The notes beneath the pieces are model-generated. The model saw only the letters and a program-made list of their open reading frames with translations, searched no databases and was not told where the DNA came from. The translations under genes and the position numbers were made by a program. Of a stretch of DNA of 64,000 bases, positions 42,341 to 52,716 are shown one piece after another; position 1 is the stretch's first letter; the number at the start of each line of letters is the position of its first letter. This stretch comes from Stenotrophomonas lactitubi (lineage in GTDB: Bacteria; Pseudomonadota; Gammaproteobacteria; Xanthomonadales; Xanthomonadaceae): contig NZ_PHQX01000001.1 of the NCBI RefSeq assembly GCF_002803515.1, forward strand, positions 1,550,001-1,614,000, given 5' to 3'.

Positions 42341-43630
42341 ATGCAATTCGTTTCGACCCGTGGCCAGTCGCCGGCTGTTGGACTCAGTGCGGCCATCGCC
42401 GCCGGGCTCGCGCCTGATGCTGGGCTGTACGTTCCGCAGGCGCTGCCGGCGCCGCGCACGCTGCAGGCCGGTGCGACCCTGGCCGACACCGCCGCTGACC
42501 TGCTGGCGCCTTTCTTCGACGGGGATGCGCTGGCCGATGCCTTGCCATCGATCTGCCGTGAGGCCTTCGATTTCCCCGTGCCATTGCGTGCGCTGGGCAA
42601 CAGTGGTGATCACGTGTTGGAGCTGTTCCATGGGCCGACGGCTGCGTTCAAGGACATCGGTGCGCGTTTCCTGGCCGGTGTGCTGTCGCGGCTGCAGACC
42701 GGCAAGGACCGCGACCTGACCATCGTGGTGGCTACCTCCGGTGACACCGGCGCGGCCGTGGCGGCGGCCTTCCATCGGCAGCCCGGTGTACGTGTGGTGG
42801 TGCTGTATCCCGATGGGCGGGTGTCACCGCGACAGGCCCATCAGCTCGGCTGCTTCGGCGACAACATCCAGGCGTTGCGGGTAGCCGGTTCGTTCGATGA
42901 TTGCCAGGCGATGGTGAAGCAGGCGCTGGCCGACCGCGACCTGCAGGCGCAGGTGCCGCTCAGCTCAGCCAACAGCATCAGCCTGGGCCGGCTGCTGCCG
43001 CAGATGAGCTATTACGCGCACGCGGCGCTGACCCATCATGCGCAGCATCAACGGCGCTTGAACCTGGTGGTGCCGACCGGCAATCTCGGCAACGCGATGG
43101 CGGCGGTGCTGGCACGCGCGCTGGGCGTGCCGATCGGGCAGATCGTGCTGGCCACCAATGCCAATGCGGTGCTGCCGCGCTACTTCGGTGGCGACCAGTA
43201 CCAGCCCGAGGCCAGCATTGCGACCGTGGCCAATGCCATGGATGTCGGCGCCCCCAGCAATTTCGAGCGGCTGCGCTGGCTGTACCAGGGTGACGATGCC
43301 GAACTGCGCGCGGCGTTCCGCGCCTTTGCAGTGGATGACGTGACCATCCGCGCGACCATCGCCAGTGTCCATGCCAGTAATGGCGAGCTGTTCTGCCCGC
43401 ACACGGCCACGGCGATAAAGGTGCTGCAGGATCTGCGCGCGGGCGGCGCCAAGGGCGATTGGGCGGTAGTCGCTACCGCGCACCCGGCCAAGTTCGAGGC
43501 GGTGGTGGAGCCGCTGATCGGCGAGACGGTGGCGGTGCCGCCGGCGTTGGAGGCGCTGCTGCAGCGTCCAGCGCATGCCGAGCCACTGGCGGCCGATTAC
43601 GCGGCGTTGCGCGAGGTGTTGTTGCGTTGA
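42341..43630 (+). CDS. thrC: Threonine synthase
   Basis: A 429-residue PLP enzyme that converts O-phosphohomoserine to threonine. Features are FVSTRGQSPAVGLSAAIAAGLAPDAGLYVP at the start, LELFHGPTAAFKDIGARF with the PLP lysine (FKD), VATSGDTGAAVAAAF and VVPTGNLGNAMAAVLAR for the phosphate cup. The ATG at 42341 gives the usual MxF-STRG opening; a GTG at 42305 overlaps thrB and would add 12 residues. It is the last gene of the thr operon. Confidence 0.95.
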   Translation: MQFVSTRGQSPAVGLSAAIAAGLAPDAGLYVPQALPAPRTLQAGATLADTAADLLAPFFDGDALADALPSICREAFDFPVPLRALGNSGDHVLELFHGPTAAFKDIGARFLAGVLSRLQTGKDRDLTIVVATSGDTGAAVAAAFHRQPGVRVVVLYPDGRVSPRQAHQLGCFGDNIQALRVAGSFDDCQAMVKQALADRDLQAQVPLSSANSISLGRLLPQMSYYAHAALTHHAQHQRRLNLVVPTGNLGNAMAAVLARALGVPIGQIVLATNANAVLPRYFGGDQYQPEASIATVANAMDVGAPSNFERLRWLYQGDDAELRAAFRAFAVDDVTIRATIASVHASNGELFCPHTATAIKVLQDLRAGGAKGDWAVVATAHPAKFEAVVEPLIGETVAVPPALEALLQRPAHAEPLAADYAALREVLLR

Positions 43631-43644
43631 CGGAGGCGTCTGCG

Positions 43645-43683
43645 TGGTTGCCGGCCGCTGGCGGGCAACCCGATACCGATCGG
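43645..43683. terminator. Hairpins between convergent thrC and the FNR-like gene
   Basis: GGTTGCC pairs with GGCAACC (43645-43669) and, just after, CCCGAT pairs with ATCGGG (43668-43683). Neither has a T-run on either strand, so they may be weak or Rho-assisted terminators. Confidence 0.35.
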
Positions 43684-43687
43684 GCAC

Positions 43688-44440
43688 TCAGCCCAGCACT
43701 TCACCGGCCAGACTGCGCAGGCCATCCTCGTCGAGGATCTCAACGACGTTCAGATGGGGCAGGGCGATCAGACCCTGCTGGCGCAGCTTGGTGAAGGTGC
43801 GGCTGACCGTCTCCATGGTCAGGCCCAGGTGATCGGCGATGTCGCCGCGGCCCATTGGCAGCGAAACGCGCAGGCCATCCCCGCCCAGCTTGGCCTCGCG
43901 CGCGGCCAGGCGAAGCAGGAAATCAGCGAGTTTTTCCGCCGGTTGCAGGCGCGCCAGCGCCAGTGCGGCATCCTGCGCAGCATCCAGCTCCTGGCAGGCG
44001 CGCTGCAGCAGCTTGCGCTCAAGGTGCGGATAGCGCGCGCGCAGGCCCTTCATCTGCGGCAGGGCGACGCGGCAGACGCGGCTGTCGGCGATGGCTTCGA
44101 TGTCATAGCGATGGTGGTCGCTGCCGCTCAGGCCCAGGTAATCGCCGGGCAGCACGAAGCCATTGATCTGGCGGCGGCCATCGGCAAGCGTGCGCACCAG
44201 CCGCAGCGCGCCACCGGTCAATGTATAGACATGCTGGCGCTCTTCGCCGCTGCGGGCGAGGGTGCTGCCCATCGTCAACTGCTGCGACACGGTCACCTGT
44301 TCCAGCGCCTGCACCTCATCGGGCGACAGCGCAGAGCACACCGCCAGGTGGCGTACCGAGCAGTGCAGGCAGTCCAGCGTGGCGCAGGACGGCGCGGCGG
44401 GGTCGTTGGTGGCGGGCGGAGCGCCGGAAGGCCGGGACAT
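43688..44440 (-). CDS. FNR/ANR-type oxygen-sensing transcriptional regulator
   Basis: A 250-residue Crp/Fnr protein. Cysteines 19, 24, 27 and 35 ([18 protein letters not shown]) and Cys123 (DSRVCRV) match the layout of FNR's iron-sulfur ligands (a cluster near residue 20-30 plus Cys122 in E. coli). The cNMP-like barrel and dimer helix follow, then the helix-turn-helix [23 protein letters not shown], whose E-x-x-S-R is the FNR recognition signature for TTGAT-type sites. It is therefore likely a global switch to low-oxygen metabolism. Ligand spacing (X2, X7) differs slightly from E. coli (X2, X5). It is transcribed away from hisS. Confidence 0.9.
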   Translation of the reverse strand: MSRPSGAPPATNDPAAPSCATLDCLHCSVRHLAVCSALSPDEVQALEQVTVSQQLTMGSTLARSGEERQHVYTLTGGALRLVRTLADGRRQINGFVLPGDYLGLSGSDHHRYDIEAIADSRVCRVALPQMKGLRARYPHLERKLLQRACQELDAAQDAALALARLQPAEKLADFLLRLAAREAKLGGDGLRVSLPMGRGDIADHLGLTMETVSRTFTKLRQQGLIALPHLNVVEILDEDGLRSLAGEVLG

Positions 44441-44579
44441 GTTGCGTGGGCGTATCGCGGGCGGGGGAGGGCTTTATGATACTTCAAGCGGCCGTTGGAC
44501 CCCGTATTCCACGGTCACGCGATGCGGGGCGCTAGAATGTCGCCCCCTCCCACGTCCCGTTCCCGCAGGAGTTCCGCCC

Positions 44580-45977
44580 GTGATCAAGCCCCGTACCCCG
44601 CCCGGCACCCTTGAACTGCTGCCGCGCGAGCAGATTGCGTTCCAGCGCATGCTGGACGTCATCCGCCGCAACTACGAGCGCTTCGGGTTCCTGCCGGTGG
44701 AGACGCCGGTGTTCGAGCTGTCCGATGTGCTGCTGACCAAGTCCGGCGGCGAGACCGAGCGCCAGGTGTATTTCGTGCAGTCCACCGGCGCGCTGGCCAA
44801 CGCCGCCGAATCCGGCGACCGCTCGCTGCCGGAAATGGCGCTGCGCTTCGACCTGACCGTGCCGCTGGCGCGGTACGTGGCCGAGCACGAACACGAGCTG
44901 ACCTTCCCGTTCCGTCGTTACCAGATGCAGCGCGTGTACCGCGGCGAGCGTGCGCAGCGCGGCCGCTTCCGCGAGTTCTACCAGTGCGACATCGACGTGA
45001 TCGGCAAGGACAGCCTGAGCGTGCGCTACGACGCCGAAGTGCTGGCGGTCATCCACGCGGTGTTTGCCGAACTGCGCATCGGTGACTTCAGCATCCAGCT
45101 GAACAACCGCAAGCTGCTGCGCGGCTTCTTCGAGAGCCTGGGCGTGGCCGAAGGCGAGCGCCAGCTGGCGGTGCTGCGCGAAGTGGACAAGCTGGACAAG
45201 CGGGGCCCCGACTACGTGCGCGAGACGCTGGTGGGCGAGGGCTTCGGTATTCCGGCCGAACAGGTCGAGAAGATTCTTGCCTTTGTCGCCGTGCGTTCGC
45301 AGGGTCATGCCGATGCGCTGGCGCAGCTGGCGGCGCTGGAAGCCGGCGCCGGTTCGTCGGAGATCCTGCGTGCCGGCGTGGCCGAGCTGCGCGAAGTGCT
45401 GCAGCTGGTGCAGGCACTGGGCGTGCCGGAAAGTGCGTATTGCCTGAACTTCTCCATCGCCCGTGGCCTGGATTACTACACCGGCACGGTGTACGAGACC
45501 ACGTTGACCGACCACCCGCAGATCGGTTCGATCTGTTCCGGTGGCCGTTATGAAGACCTTGCCAGCCACTACAGCAAGTCCAAGCTGCCGGGCGTTGGCA
45601 TTTCCATCGGCCTGTCGCGCCTGTTCTGGCAGCTGCGCGAAGCCGGCCTGATCGAGGGCATCGAGGCCAGCAGCGTGCAGGCGCTGGTAGCGCTGATGGA
45701 CGAGCAGGGCATGCCGCAGTCGCTGGACATTGCCCGTCGCCTGCGCGCTGGTGGCATCAACACCGAAGTGCAGATGGAGCCGAAGAAGATCGGCAAGCAG
45801 TTCCAGTACGCGGCCAAGGCGGGTATCCGTTTCGTGGTGCTGGCTGGCGAGGACGAACTGGCGCGCGGCGTGGTGGCAGTGAAGGACCTGCTGCGCGAGC
45901 AGCAGTTCGAGATCTCGCGCGACGAACTGGCCAGCACCCTGCAGGTGGAACTGGAGCAGTCGCGGGTCATGGCGTGA
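44580..45977 (+). CDS. hisS: Histidyl-tRNA synthetase
   Basis: A 465-residue class II synthetase charging tRNA-His. Motif 2 is [32 protein letters not shown], the histidine-specific segment is [14 protein letters not shown], motif 3 is [13 protein letters not shown], and a C-terminal anticodon-binding domain follows ([31 protein letters not shown]). The GTG at 44580 is chosen because AGGAG lies nine bases upstream and the protein then starts [15 protein letters not shown] as in homologs; the upstream open frame is antisense to the FNR-like gene. A small lipoprotein gene overlaps its end. Confidence 0.95.
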   Translation: MIKPRTPPGTLELLPREQIAFQRMLDVIRRNYERFGFLPVETPVFELSDVLLTKSGGETERQVYFVQSTGALANAAESGDRSLPEMALRFDLTVPLARYVAEHEHELTFPFRRYQMQRVYRGERAQRGRFREFYQCDIDVIGKDSLSVRYDAEVLAVIHAVFAELRIGDFSIQLNNRKLLRGFFESLGVAEGERQLAVLREVDKLDKRGPDYVRETLVGEGFGIPAEQVEKILAFVAVRSQGHADALAQLAALEAGAGSSEILRAGVAELREVLQLVQALGVPESAYCLNFSIARGLDYYTGTVYETTLTDHPQIGSICSGGRYEDLASHYSKSKLPGVGISIGLSRLFWQLREAGLIEGIEASSVQALVALMDEQGMPQSLDIARRLRAGGINTEVQMEPKKIGKQFQYAAKAGIRFVVLAGEDELARGVVAVKDLLREQQFEISRDELASTLQVELEQSRVMA

Positions 45978-46270
45978 AGCCCGCCGCCGCAGGGGCGCTG
46001 ATGCTGCTCCTGCTGGCAGGCTGCCAGAGCGATCCGGCGCTGCGCAGCACCCGGATCGGCCCGGCGCAGTACCAACTGGTGGTTGATCGCTGCCACGTGA
46101 TCGACCGCGCGCAGCTTGAGCAGGATCTGCAGGTCCTGGCCGAGCGTGCGTGTGCGGGTCGGGCAGGGGGGCTGCAGAACCTGCAGTCCCATCCGAGCCG
46201 GCAGGGCAGCCTGTTCGGCGAATGCCTGCGGCGCGGCGCGCTGCAGGCGGAGGTTCACTGCCAGCCCTGA
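45974..46270 (+). CDS. Small lipoprotein, unknown function
   Basis: A 98-residue protein with an export signal ending in the lipobox LLLLAGC, hence lipid-anchored. The mature 80 residues have four further Cys and no recognised motif. The GTG overlaps the hisS stop (GTGA), so it is cotranscribed with the synthetase. A terminator follows 30 bp downstream. Nothing in the sequence suggests a role in histidine metabolism. Confidence 0.7.
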   Translation: MKPAAAGALMLLLLAGCQSDPALRSTRIGPAQYQLVVDRCHVIDRAQLEQDLQVLAERACAGRAGGLQNLQSHPSRQGSLFGECLRRGALQAEVHCQP

Positions 46271-46299
46271 GTCGGGCCAGGCTCTTTATTTGAAAGCAG

Positions 46300-46324
46300 A
46301 ACGCCCACCATTGGTGGGCGTTTC
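46300..46324 (+). terminator. Terminator of the hisS-lipoprotein unit
   Basis: ACGCCCACC and GGTGGGCGT form a perfect 9-bp stem with a three-base loop, followed by TT. Confidence 0.75.
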
Positions 46325-46343
46325 GCGTGCCTATACGAAGAGC

Positions 46344-46362
46344 AGTCGAGCATGGCTCGACT
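46344..46362 (-). repeat. SMAG-like element
   Basis: AGTCGAGC-ATG-GCTCGACT, followed on the plus strand by CTCTAC; on the minus strand this gives the GTAG(A) tag next to the palindrome that defines SMAG repeats of S. maltophilia. Confidence 0.8.
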
Positions 46363-46426
46363 CTACAAAAGCCGTTCTCGATCACTTTCCCGGCGAGATC
46401 CACCAGATCGCGGCCAACTGTCGAAG

Positions 46427-46526
46427 GCGGGGTGGGGCCGGTTGAGGGGGCGTGAGCCGCATGGATGCGGCGACCGAGCTTACATGGACGTACTTGCAGC
46501 GTCCCCCTCAACCGGACCCGCCCCGC
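46427..46526. repeat. Long inverted repeat with internal hairpins
   Basis: The 24-base arms 46427-46450 and 46503-46526 match at 22 positions as reverse complements. Between them, CCGCAT/ATGCGG and TACAT.../GTA form smaller hairpins. The whole could fold into a large branched stem; it looks like a non-autonomous repeat element. Confidence 0.7.
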
Positions 46527-46636
46527 AAATCCTCAGGAAACCAGCTTTTGACGTTGCTTCGGCTTCTGCGGGTGCAGGGCGCAGCCCTGCCGTACCCCCA
46601 AAGCCCACGATTTGACGCAGCGCGCAAGAATGCGTT

Positions 46637-46660
46637 AATGTACTAACACGCTATTACATT
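46637..46660. promoter_or_regulatory. TrpR-like operator upstream of the his regulator gene
   Basis: AATGTACTA-ACACGC-TATTACATT is an inverted repeat (8 of 9 positions pair). The inner GTACTA...TATTAC resembles the GTACTA...TAGTAC half-sites of E. coli Trp repressor. It lies 19 bp before the start of the TrpR-family gene, fitting autoregulation. Confidence 0.55.
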
Positions 46661-46678
46661 GATGCAAGAGTCCTGCCC

Positions 46679-46987
46679 GTGAAAGCCCGCCCCGACATCG
46701 CCGCCAAAGACCCGCAAGCCGATCTGGACGCCCTGGCCCAGGCCTTTGCCGCCCTGCGCGAGCCGGAACAGGTGGTCGCGTTCCTGCGTGACCTGTGCAC
46801 GCCGGCCGAGCTGGAAGCCATGGCCGACCGCTGGAAGTTGGTGCCGCTGCTGCAGCAGGGCGTGCCGTACCGCGAGATCCACGAGCGCACCGGCGTCAGC
46901 GTGACCACCACCGGACGGGTGGCACGCACGCTCGAGCATGGCCATCGAGGCTATGCCGCCGCCGTCGACCGCCTTGCTTCGCGCTGA
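46679..46987 (+). CDS. TrpR/YerC-family repressor
   Basis: A 102-residue all-helical protein related to the Trp repressor: [59 protein letters not shown]. The helix-turn-helix [17 protein letters not shown] is the TrpR-type reader. The opening GTG at 46679 is the only suitable start. It stands directly upstream of hisG in the same direction, 34 bp apart, which is why it may control histidine synthesis (YerC-type) and not tryptophan. The ligand is unknown. Confidence 0.85.
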   Translation: MKARPDIAAKDPQADLDALAQAFAALREPEQVVAFLRDLCTPAELEAMADRWKLVPLLQQGVPYREIHERTGVSVTTTGRVARTLEHGHRGYAAAVDRLASR

Positions 46988-47021
46988 TCCGCGCCCCGTT
47001 CCGAACTTCGAGACCTCCCCC

Positions 47022-47933
47022 ATGAGTGCAACCCAGGCAGCGCCGGCGCGAGACCGGCTGCGTATCGCCATCCAGAAGAGTGGCCGGCTGGCCGAACCCG
47101 CCCGCAACCTGCTCAGCGCCTGTGGCCTGAGCTGGCGCGAGAGCCGCGACAAGCTGTTCTGCTATGGCGAATCGCTGCCGGTGGACCTGTTGCTGGTGCG
47201 CGACGACGACATCCCCGGCCTGATTGCCGATGGCGTCTGCGACCTCGGCATCGTCGGCCGCAACGAACTGGACGAGCAGGCCGCTGCGCGTCGCCAGATC
47301 GGTCTGCCGGATGCTTACCACGCGCTGCGTGGGCTGGGCTTCGGTCAATGCCGGTTGATGCTGGCGGTGCCGGAAGAGTGGCAATGGCAGGGGCCCGCAC
47401 AACTGGCCGGTACCCGCATCGCCACCAGCTACCCGGCCATCCTCAAGCAGTGGCTGGTCGCGCAAGGCGTGGATGCGCAGGTGGTGGAGCTGTCCGGCTC
47501 GGTGGAGATCGCGCCGCGCCTGGGCACCGCCGACCTGATCTGCGATCTGGTCTCCAGCGGCGCCACCCTGCGTGCCAACCAGCTCACCCCGGTGCACAAC
47601 CTGCTCGACAGTGAGGCCGTGCTGGCCGGTGCGGTGCGCGTTCCCGATGATGCCCGTGGCGCCCTGCGCAGCATGCTGCTGCGTCGCCTGGACGGTGTGG
47701 TGCAGCGGCAGGACCGCAAGCTGCTGATGTTCCGCGCCACAGAGGACCGCGTCGACGCGCTGGCGCAACTGCTGGCCGATGCCGAACCGTTGGTGCGTTT
47801 GCCTGCCGATGGCGGTGCGTTGCGCCTGCAGACCATGTGCCCCGGCCCGTTGACCTGGCAGCGCATGGAAGAGCTGGAGCGTGCCGGCGCCCAGGGCCTG
47901 ATGGTATTGAGCGTGGAGCGGTCACTGGCATGA
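47022..47933 (+). CDS. hisG: ATP phosphoribosyltransferase (long form)
   Basis: A 303-residue long-form HisG that commits PRPP and ATP to histidine synthesis. It contains [41 protein letters not shown] and the PRPP-binding [31 protein letters not shown]. The C-terminal 80 residues form the ACT-like regulatory domain that binds histidine. ATG at 47022 is preferred over in-frame starts inside the repressor gene. Its stop overlaps hisD by four bases. Confidence 0.95.
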   Translation: MSATQAAPARDRLRIAIQKSGRLAEPARNLLSACGLSWRESRDKLFCYGESLPVDLLLVRDDDIPGLIADGVCDLGIVGRNELDEQAAARRQIGLPDAYHALRGLGFGQCRLMLAVPEEWQWQGPAQLAGTRIATSYPAILKQWLVAQGVDAQVVELSGSVEIAPRLGTADLICDLVSSGATLRANQLTPVHNLLDSEAVLAGAVRVPDDARGALRSMLLRRLDGVVQRQDRKLLMFRATEDRVDALAQLLADAEPLVRLPADGGALRLQTMCPGPLTWQRMEELERAGAQGLMVLSVERSLA

Positions 47934-49225
47934 ATCGTCTTATCTGGTCGCAACTTGATGAGGCCGCGCGCAGCGCGGCGCTGACCCGCCCGGTGCAGAC
48001 CGTGGCGCAGCAGACCCGTGATGCGGTGGCCACGCTGATCGCGCAGGTGCGCACGCAGGGCGATGCCGCGTTGCGCGCGATCACTGCGCGCTTCGATGGC
48101 GTGGACCTGCAGGATTTCGAAGTTTCCGACAGCGAGTTCGCTGCCGCCGAAGCCACCGTGCCGGCCGCGCTGCGCCAGGCCATGGTCGAGGCGGCCGAGC
48201 GCATCACCCGCTTCCACAAGGCGGGGATGGGCCAGGGCTATGCAGTGGAAACCGCACCGGGTGTGGTCTGCGAGCGCATGCTGCGGCCGATCGGCCGGGT
48301 TGGCCTGTATGTGCCGGCCGGCAGTGCGCCGTTGCCGTCCACCGCGCTGATGCTGGGAGTGCCGGCGCACTTGGCCGGTTGCCCGCAGGTAGTGCTGTGC
48401 ACGCCGCCGCGTGCCGACGGAACGGCCGACCCTGCGGTGCTGGTGGCTGCGCGCCTGACCGGCGTGCAACGCGTGTTCAAGCTGGGCGGTGCGCAGGCGA
48501 TCGCGGCGATGGCCTATGGCACCGGGAGCATCCCGGCGAGCGACAAACTGTTCGGGCCAGGCAACAGTTTCGTCACCGAGGCCAAACAGCAGGTTGCCCA
48601 AGACGGTGCCGCCGCCATCGACATGCCAGCCGGTCCGTCGGAAGTGCTGGTGATTGCCGATGCCGGCTCCAATCCGGCGTTCGTCGCCGCCGATCTGCTG
48701 TCGCAGGCCGAGCACGGCCCGGATTCGCAGGTACTGCTGCTGACCGATGACGCGGCGATGCTGGCCGCCGTCGAGGCTGAAGTGGAACGCCAGGTGGCCT
48801 TGCTGCCGCGGCAGGACATCGCCCGCCAGGCACTGTCGGCGTCGCAGTTGATCCAGGTGGAATCGCTGGCGGATGCGTTTGCGATCAGCAACCGCTACGC
48901 CCCTGAACACCTGATCCTGGCCCTGCGTGAACCGCGCGACTGGCTGGGCCAGGTGCAGGCGGCCGGTTCGGTGTTCCTCGGCGATTACACGCCGGAAGCA
49001 CTGGGCGACTACTGCAGCGGCACCAACCACGTGCTGCCCACCGCCGGTGCCGCGCGTGCCTACAGCGGTGTCAGCGTGGCCAGTTTCCAGAACCTGATCA
49101 GCGTGCAGAGCGCGAGTGCCGCCGGCTTGGCCGCGATCGGTGGCTGCGCGCGCATCATCGCCAGCGCCGAAGGGCTGGACGCGCACGAACGTGCGGTGGC
49201 GCTGCGCATGGAGGTGGCCGCATGA
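47930..49225 (+). CDS. hisD: Histidinol dehydrogenase
   Basis: A 431-residue zinc enzyme for the last two oxidations to histidine. Signature segments are [47 protein letters not shown] and [15 protein letters not shown], plus [22 protein letters not shown] at the C terminus. ATGA overlaps link it to hisG and hisC, so the genes are translated as one polycistron. Confidence 0.96.
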   Translation: MNRLIWSQLDEAARSAALTRPVQTVAQQTRDAVATLIAQVRTQGDAALRAITARFDGVDLQDFEVSDSEFAAAEATVPAALRQAMVEAAERITRFHKAGMGQGYAVETAPGVVCERMLRPIGRVGLYVPAGSAPLPSTALMLGVPAHLAGCPQVVLCTPPRADGTADPAVLVAARLTGVQRVFKLGGAQAIAAMAYGTGSIPASDKLFGPGNSFVTEAKQQVAQDGAAAIDMPAGPSEVLVIADAGSNPAFVAADLLSQAEHGPDSQVLLLTDDAAMLAAVEAEVERQVALLPRQDIARQALSASQLIQVESLADAFAISNRYAPEHLILALREPRDWLGQVQAAGSVFLGDYTPEALGDYCSGTNHVLPTAGAARAYSGVSVASFQNLISVQSASAAGLAAIGGCARIIASAEGLDAHERAVALRMEVAA

Positions 49226-50316
49226 GCGCGGACATCGACGGCGTGCTGGCCTTGGTGCGCTCGGATCTGCAGGCCTTCGCCGGCTACAGTTCGGCGCGCA
49301 GCAGCGCTGTGCAGGGTGAGGTGTGGTTGAACGCGAATGAATCGGCGTGGGCCAATCCGGCCGATGCCACCGGCGGCAGCCGCCGCTACCCGGAGCCGCA
49401 ACCGGCTGCGCTGCGTGAAGCGCTGGCATCGCTGTACGGCGTGCAGCCGCAACAACTGCTGGTAGGCCGCGGCAGCGACGAGGCGATCGATCTGCTGGTG
49501 CGCGCCCTGTGCGTGCCCGGCCGCGATGGCGTGCTGGTGACGCCGCCGGTGTTCGGCATGTACGCGGTCTGCGCACGCCTGCAGGGTGCGCCGTTGATTG
49601 AGGTCCCGCTGATCGATGATGAAGAGGGCCTGCGCACGGACCTGGATGCGGTGATTGCCGCTGCGAAGGGGCAGGGCGCCACGCTCGTTTTCCTGTGCGC
49701 GCCGTCCAATCCTGCCGGCAGCGATATCCCGCTGGCGGAGATCGAGCGCGTGGCCATCGCCCTGCGTGGGCAGGCGCTGGTGGTGGTGGATGAGGCCTAT
49801 GTCGAGTACGCGCAGCGCGCATCGGCGGCCACGCTGCTGGCCACGCACGCCAACCTGGCGGTGCTGCGCACATTGTCGAAGGCGCACGCGTTGGCCGCCG
49901 CACGTATCGGCACCCTGATCGCCGCGCCTGAACTGATCGCGGTGCTGCGCCGCTGCCAGGCGCCGTACCCGGTGCCGACGCCGTGCGCCGAGCTGGCCGT
50001 GCAGGCACTGCAGCCGGCCGCGCTGGCACGCACCGCCGAACGCGTGGCCACGGTCATCGCTGAGCGCGAGCGCCTGGGCACCGCGCTGGTTGGCCTGCCG
50101 GGCGTCCTTCGGGTGTACGCATCGGCCGGCAACTACCTGCTGGTCCGCTTCGCCGATGCGCAGGCTGCGTTCGACGCGCTGCTCGCCGCTGGCGTGGTGG
50201 TGCGCGACCAGCGCGCTGCGCCGCAGCTGGGCGATGCGCTGCGCATCAGCATCGGCAGCCCCGAGGAGAACGACCGCGTGCTTGCGGCCCTGTCGGCACG
50301 GAGGGCTGCGGCATGA
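49222..50316 (+). CDS. hisC: Histidinol-phosphate aminotransferase
   Basis: A 364-residue fold-type I PLP aminotransferase. It starts with the substrate strand [11 protein letters not shown] and contains [57 protein letters not shown] and the PLP lysine in [16 protein letters not shown]. It converts imidazole acetol-phosphate to histidinol phosphate. Overlaps of four bases join it to hisD and hisB. Confidence 0.95.
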   Translation: MSADIDGVLALVRSDLQAFAGYSSARSSAVQGEVWLNANESAWANPADATGGSRRYPEPQPAALREALASLYGVQPQQLLVGRGSDEAIDLLVRALCVPGRDGVLVTPPVFGMYAVCARLQGAPLIEVPLIDDEEGLRTDLDAVIAAAKGQGATLVFLCAPSNPAGSDIPLAEIERVAIALRGQALVVVDEAYVEYAQRASAATLLATHANLAVLRTLSKAHALAAARIGTLIAAPELIAVLRRCQAPYPVPTPCAELAVQALQPAALARTAERVATVIAERERLGTALVGLPGVLRVYASAGNYLLVRFADAQAAFDALLAAGVVVRDQRAAPQLGDALRISIGSPEENDRVLAALSARRAAA

Positions 50317-51386
50317 CGCCCATCCTGTTCATCGACCGCGACGGTACCCTCATCGAGGAACCGGCGGATTTCCAGATCGATGCCTACGAGAAGCTGCGCT
50401 TTGTGCCGCAGGTGATCCCGGCGCTGCTGAAGCTGCGCGATGCCGGCTACCAGTTCGTGATCGTCACCAACCAGGACGGCCTGGGCAGCGAAGGCTATCC
50501 GCGCGCCAGCTTCGATGGCCCGAACGACCTGATGCTGCAGATCTTCGAAAGCCAGGGCATCGTTTTCCGTGATGTGCTGGTCGACTGCAGCTGGCCGCAA
50601 GACAACGCGCCGACGCGCAAGCCGGGCATCGGCCTGATGACCGCCTACCTCCAGGACCGCAGCATCGACTGGGCGCGCTCGGGCATGGTCGGCGACCGCA
50701 TCACCGACCTGCAGTTCGCCGACAACCTCAACATCCGTGGCTTCCAACTGCGCACCGAACAGTTTGGTGGTGAGTGGGACTGGCCGGGCATTGCCCACGC
50801 ACTTGCCGATGCGCCGCGTACGGCGGTGGTCCAGCGCAATACCAAGGAAACGAAGATCCGTGTCGAACTGGATCTGGATAGTGCCGGCGACGCGCATATC
50901 CACACCGGCCTGCCTTTCTTCGACCACATGCTGGAACAGATCGGCAAGCACGGTGGCTTCGCCCTGGACATCCGCGCCGAGGGCGATCTGCACATCGACG
51001 AACACCACACCATCGAAGACACCGGCCTTGCGCTGGGACAGGCCCTGCGCGAAGCACTGGGCGACAAGCGCGGCATCGGCCGTTACGGCTTCACCCTGCC
51101 GATGGATGAAACCCTGGCCAGCGCTGCGCTGGATTTCAGTGGCCGCCCGTATTTCGTGTTCGACGGCGAGTTCAAGCGCGAGCGTGTGGGCGATATGCCG
51201 ACCGAACTGGTCCCGCACTTCTTCCGATCGCTGTGCGATGCCAGCGGCCTGAATCTCAACCTGCAGGTGCGCGGCGACAACGACCACCACAAGGTCGAAG
51301 CCTGCTTCAAGGCATTGGCGCGTGCGTTGCGGCCTGCGCTTGCGCGGCAGGGCACCGCATTGCCGACCACCAAGGGGGCGCTGTGA
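50313..51386 (+). CDS. hisB: Bifunctional histidinol-phosphatase / imidazoleglycerol-phosphate dehydratase
   Basis: A 357-residue fusion. Residues 1-165 are a HAD-type phosphatase ([12 protein letters not shown] with nucleophile Asp, [22 protein letters not shown]). Residues 170-357 are the dehydratase with its metal-binding histidine motifs [39 protein letters not shown] and [19 protein letters not shown]. This fused form is characteristic of gammaproteobacteria and some relatives. It catalyses two non-consecutive steps of histidine synthesis. Confidence 0.96.
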   Translation: MTPILFIDRDGTLIEEPADFQIDAYEKLRFVPQVIPALLKLRDAGYQFVIVTNQDGLGSEGYPRASFDGPNDLMLQIFESQGIVFRDVLVDCSWPQDNAPTRKPGIGLMTAYLQDRSIDWARSGMVGDRITDLQFADNLNIRGFQLRTEQFGGEWDWPGIAHALADAPRTAVVQRNTKETKIRVELDLDSAGDAHIHTGLPFFDHMLEQIGKHGGFALDIRAEGDLHIDEHHTIEDTGLALGQALREALGDKRGIGRYGFTLPMDETLASAALDFSGRPYFVFDGEFKRERVGDMPTELVPHFFRSLCDASGLNLNLQVRGDNDHHKVEACFKALARALRPALARQGTALPTTKGAL

Positions 51387-51985
51387 GCGAGGTCGTGCTG
51401 ATCGATGCCGGCGGCGCCAACCTGGGCTCGGTGCGCTACGCACTGGAGCGGCTCGGCGCCACGGTGCGCTTGGTCCGCGACCCCGCTGGCCTGGCCGGTG
51501 CGCGACGGGTAATCCTGCCCGGCGTGGGTGCGGCCGGCCCCGGCATGCAGCGTCTGCATGCGCAGGGCCTGGTCGAGCCGCTGCGCCAGCTGCAGGTGCC
51601 GCTGATGGGTATCTGCCTGGGCATGCAGCTGTTGTTCGATCGCTCCGAAGAGGCCGGCGTGGATACGCTGGGATTGATCCCCGGCGTGGTGCGCAAGCTG
51701 GTGCCGGCCTGTGGCATCCGTGTGCCGCACATGGGCTGGAACCGGCTGCTGCCGTTGCGCCCGTCGTTGCTGCTGCAGGGGGTTCCCGAGCGCGCCAGTG
51801 CGTACTTCGTGCACAGCTACGCCGCGCCGCTGAACAGCCATACCGTGGCCGCCTGCGACCACGGTGGCCTGTTCACTGCGGTGGTCGAGCAGGGCCGCTA
51901 CTTCGGTGCCCAGTTCCATCCAGAGCGGTCCGGCGATACTGGTTCGCTGATGCTGCGCAATTTCCTTGAGGGCACCGCTGCATGA
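51383..51985 (+). CDS. hisH: Imidazole glycerol phosphate synthase, glutaminase subunit
   Basis: A 200-residue class I glutamine amidotransferase. The oxyanion strand is [11 protein letters not shown], the catalytic Cys is in [11 protein letters not shown], and the His/Glu pair is in [13 protein letters not shown]. It supplies ammonia to HisF. It starts with a GTG overlapping the hisB stop (GTGA). Longer in-frame options lie inside hisB and lack support. Confidence 0.95.
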   Translation: MSEVVLIDAGGANLGSVRYALERLGATVRLVRDPAGLAGARRVILPGVGAAGPGMQRLHAQGLVEPLRQLQVPLMGICLGMQLLFDRSEEAGVDTLGLIPGVVRKLVPACGIRVPHMGWNRLLPLRPSLLLQGVPERASAYFVHSYAAPLNSHTVAACDHGGLFTAVVEQGRYFGAQFHPERSGDTGSLMLRNFLEGTAA

Positions 51986-52716
51986 GTTTCATCGTCTATC
52001 CCGCGCTGGATATCCGTGATGGCCGCGTGGTGCGGCTGCGCCAGGGTGACTACGCGCAGGAAACCCACTATGGCGACGATCCGTTGCCGCGTGCGCAGGC
52101 GTTCGCCGCGCAGGGCGCGCAGTGGATGCATCTGGTCGACCTGGATGCCGCACGTGCCGGTGGCTATACGCTGGCGCCGCTGTTGGCCGCAATCCGTGCG
52201 CAGACGCCGCTGCAGGTACAGACCGGTGGCGGTGTGCGTGGCCGCGACGACGTGGCGCGCATCCTCGATGCCGGCGCCAGTCGCGTGGTGATCGGGTCAT
52301 TGGCGGTGCGCGAGCCCGAACAGGTGATCGGCTGGCTGGCCGAATTCGGCCCGGAGCGGCTGACCATCGCCCTCGATGCGCGCCAGGACGCGCAGGGGCA
52401 GTGGCAGTTGCCGGTGCACGGCTGGACCGAAAACGCGGGGGTGACCCTGGATGCGCTGGCCGAACGCTACGCGCAGGCGGGCATGCGCCATCTGCTGTGC
52501 ACCGACATTGCCCGCGACGGCATGCTGGCCGGCCCGAACATCAGCTTGTACCAGCACCTGGCGGCGTTGCTGCCAGGCGTGGCGGTACAGGCGTCGGGCG
52601 GTATCCGCGATGTGGCCGATGTGGCTGCGGCGCAGGCCGCCGGTTGCGGCGGTGCGATTCTAGGCAAAGCGCTGCTGGAACAGCGGATGGACCTGGCGGA
52701 GGCGCTGGCATGCTGA
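51982..52716 (+). CDS. hisA: ProFAR isomerase (HisA)
   Basis: A 244-residue beta/alpha barrel. It has [19 protein letters not shown] (catalytic Asp), [19 protein letters not shown] and [19 protein letters not shown] (second catalytic Asp), with the duplicated phosphate-binding loops of the HisA/HisF family. It isomerises the aminoaldose ProFAR. It overlaps hisH by four bases and hisF by seven. Confidence 0.95.
   Translation: MSFIVYPALDIRDGRVVRLRQGDYAQETHYGDDPLPRAQAFAAQGAQWMHLVDLDAARAGGYTLAPLLAAIRAQTPLQVQTGGGVRGRDDVARILDAGASRVVIGSLAVREPEQVIGWLAEFGPERLTIALDARQDAQGQWQLPVHGWTENAGVTLDALAERYAQAGMRHLLCTDIARDGMLAGPNISLYQHLAALLPGVAVQASGGIRDVADVAAAQAAGCGGAILGKALLEQRMDLAEALAC

Larger units (their letters stand above)
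46271..46678. other. 408-bp repeat-rich intergenic region before the his regulator
   Basis: The region holds, in order, the hisS terminator, a SMAG-like palindrome (46344-46362), a 100-bp inverted-repeat element (46427-46526), a short run of simple GC-rich repeats, and a TrpR-like operator (46637-46660). No gene is credible; short frames across it are antisense or repeat translations. Confidence 0.7.

Noticed and set aside
46661..47021. A histidine-rich leader peptide for the his operon
   Set aside because: No short frame with a run of His codons was found before the TrpR-like gene or hisG.
47429..50029. An 866-codon minus-strand frame across hisG-hisD-hisC
   Set aside because: Antisense to three unmistakable histidine genes.
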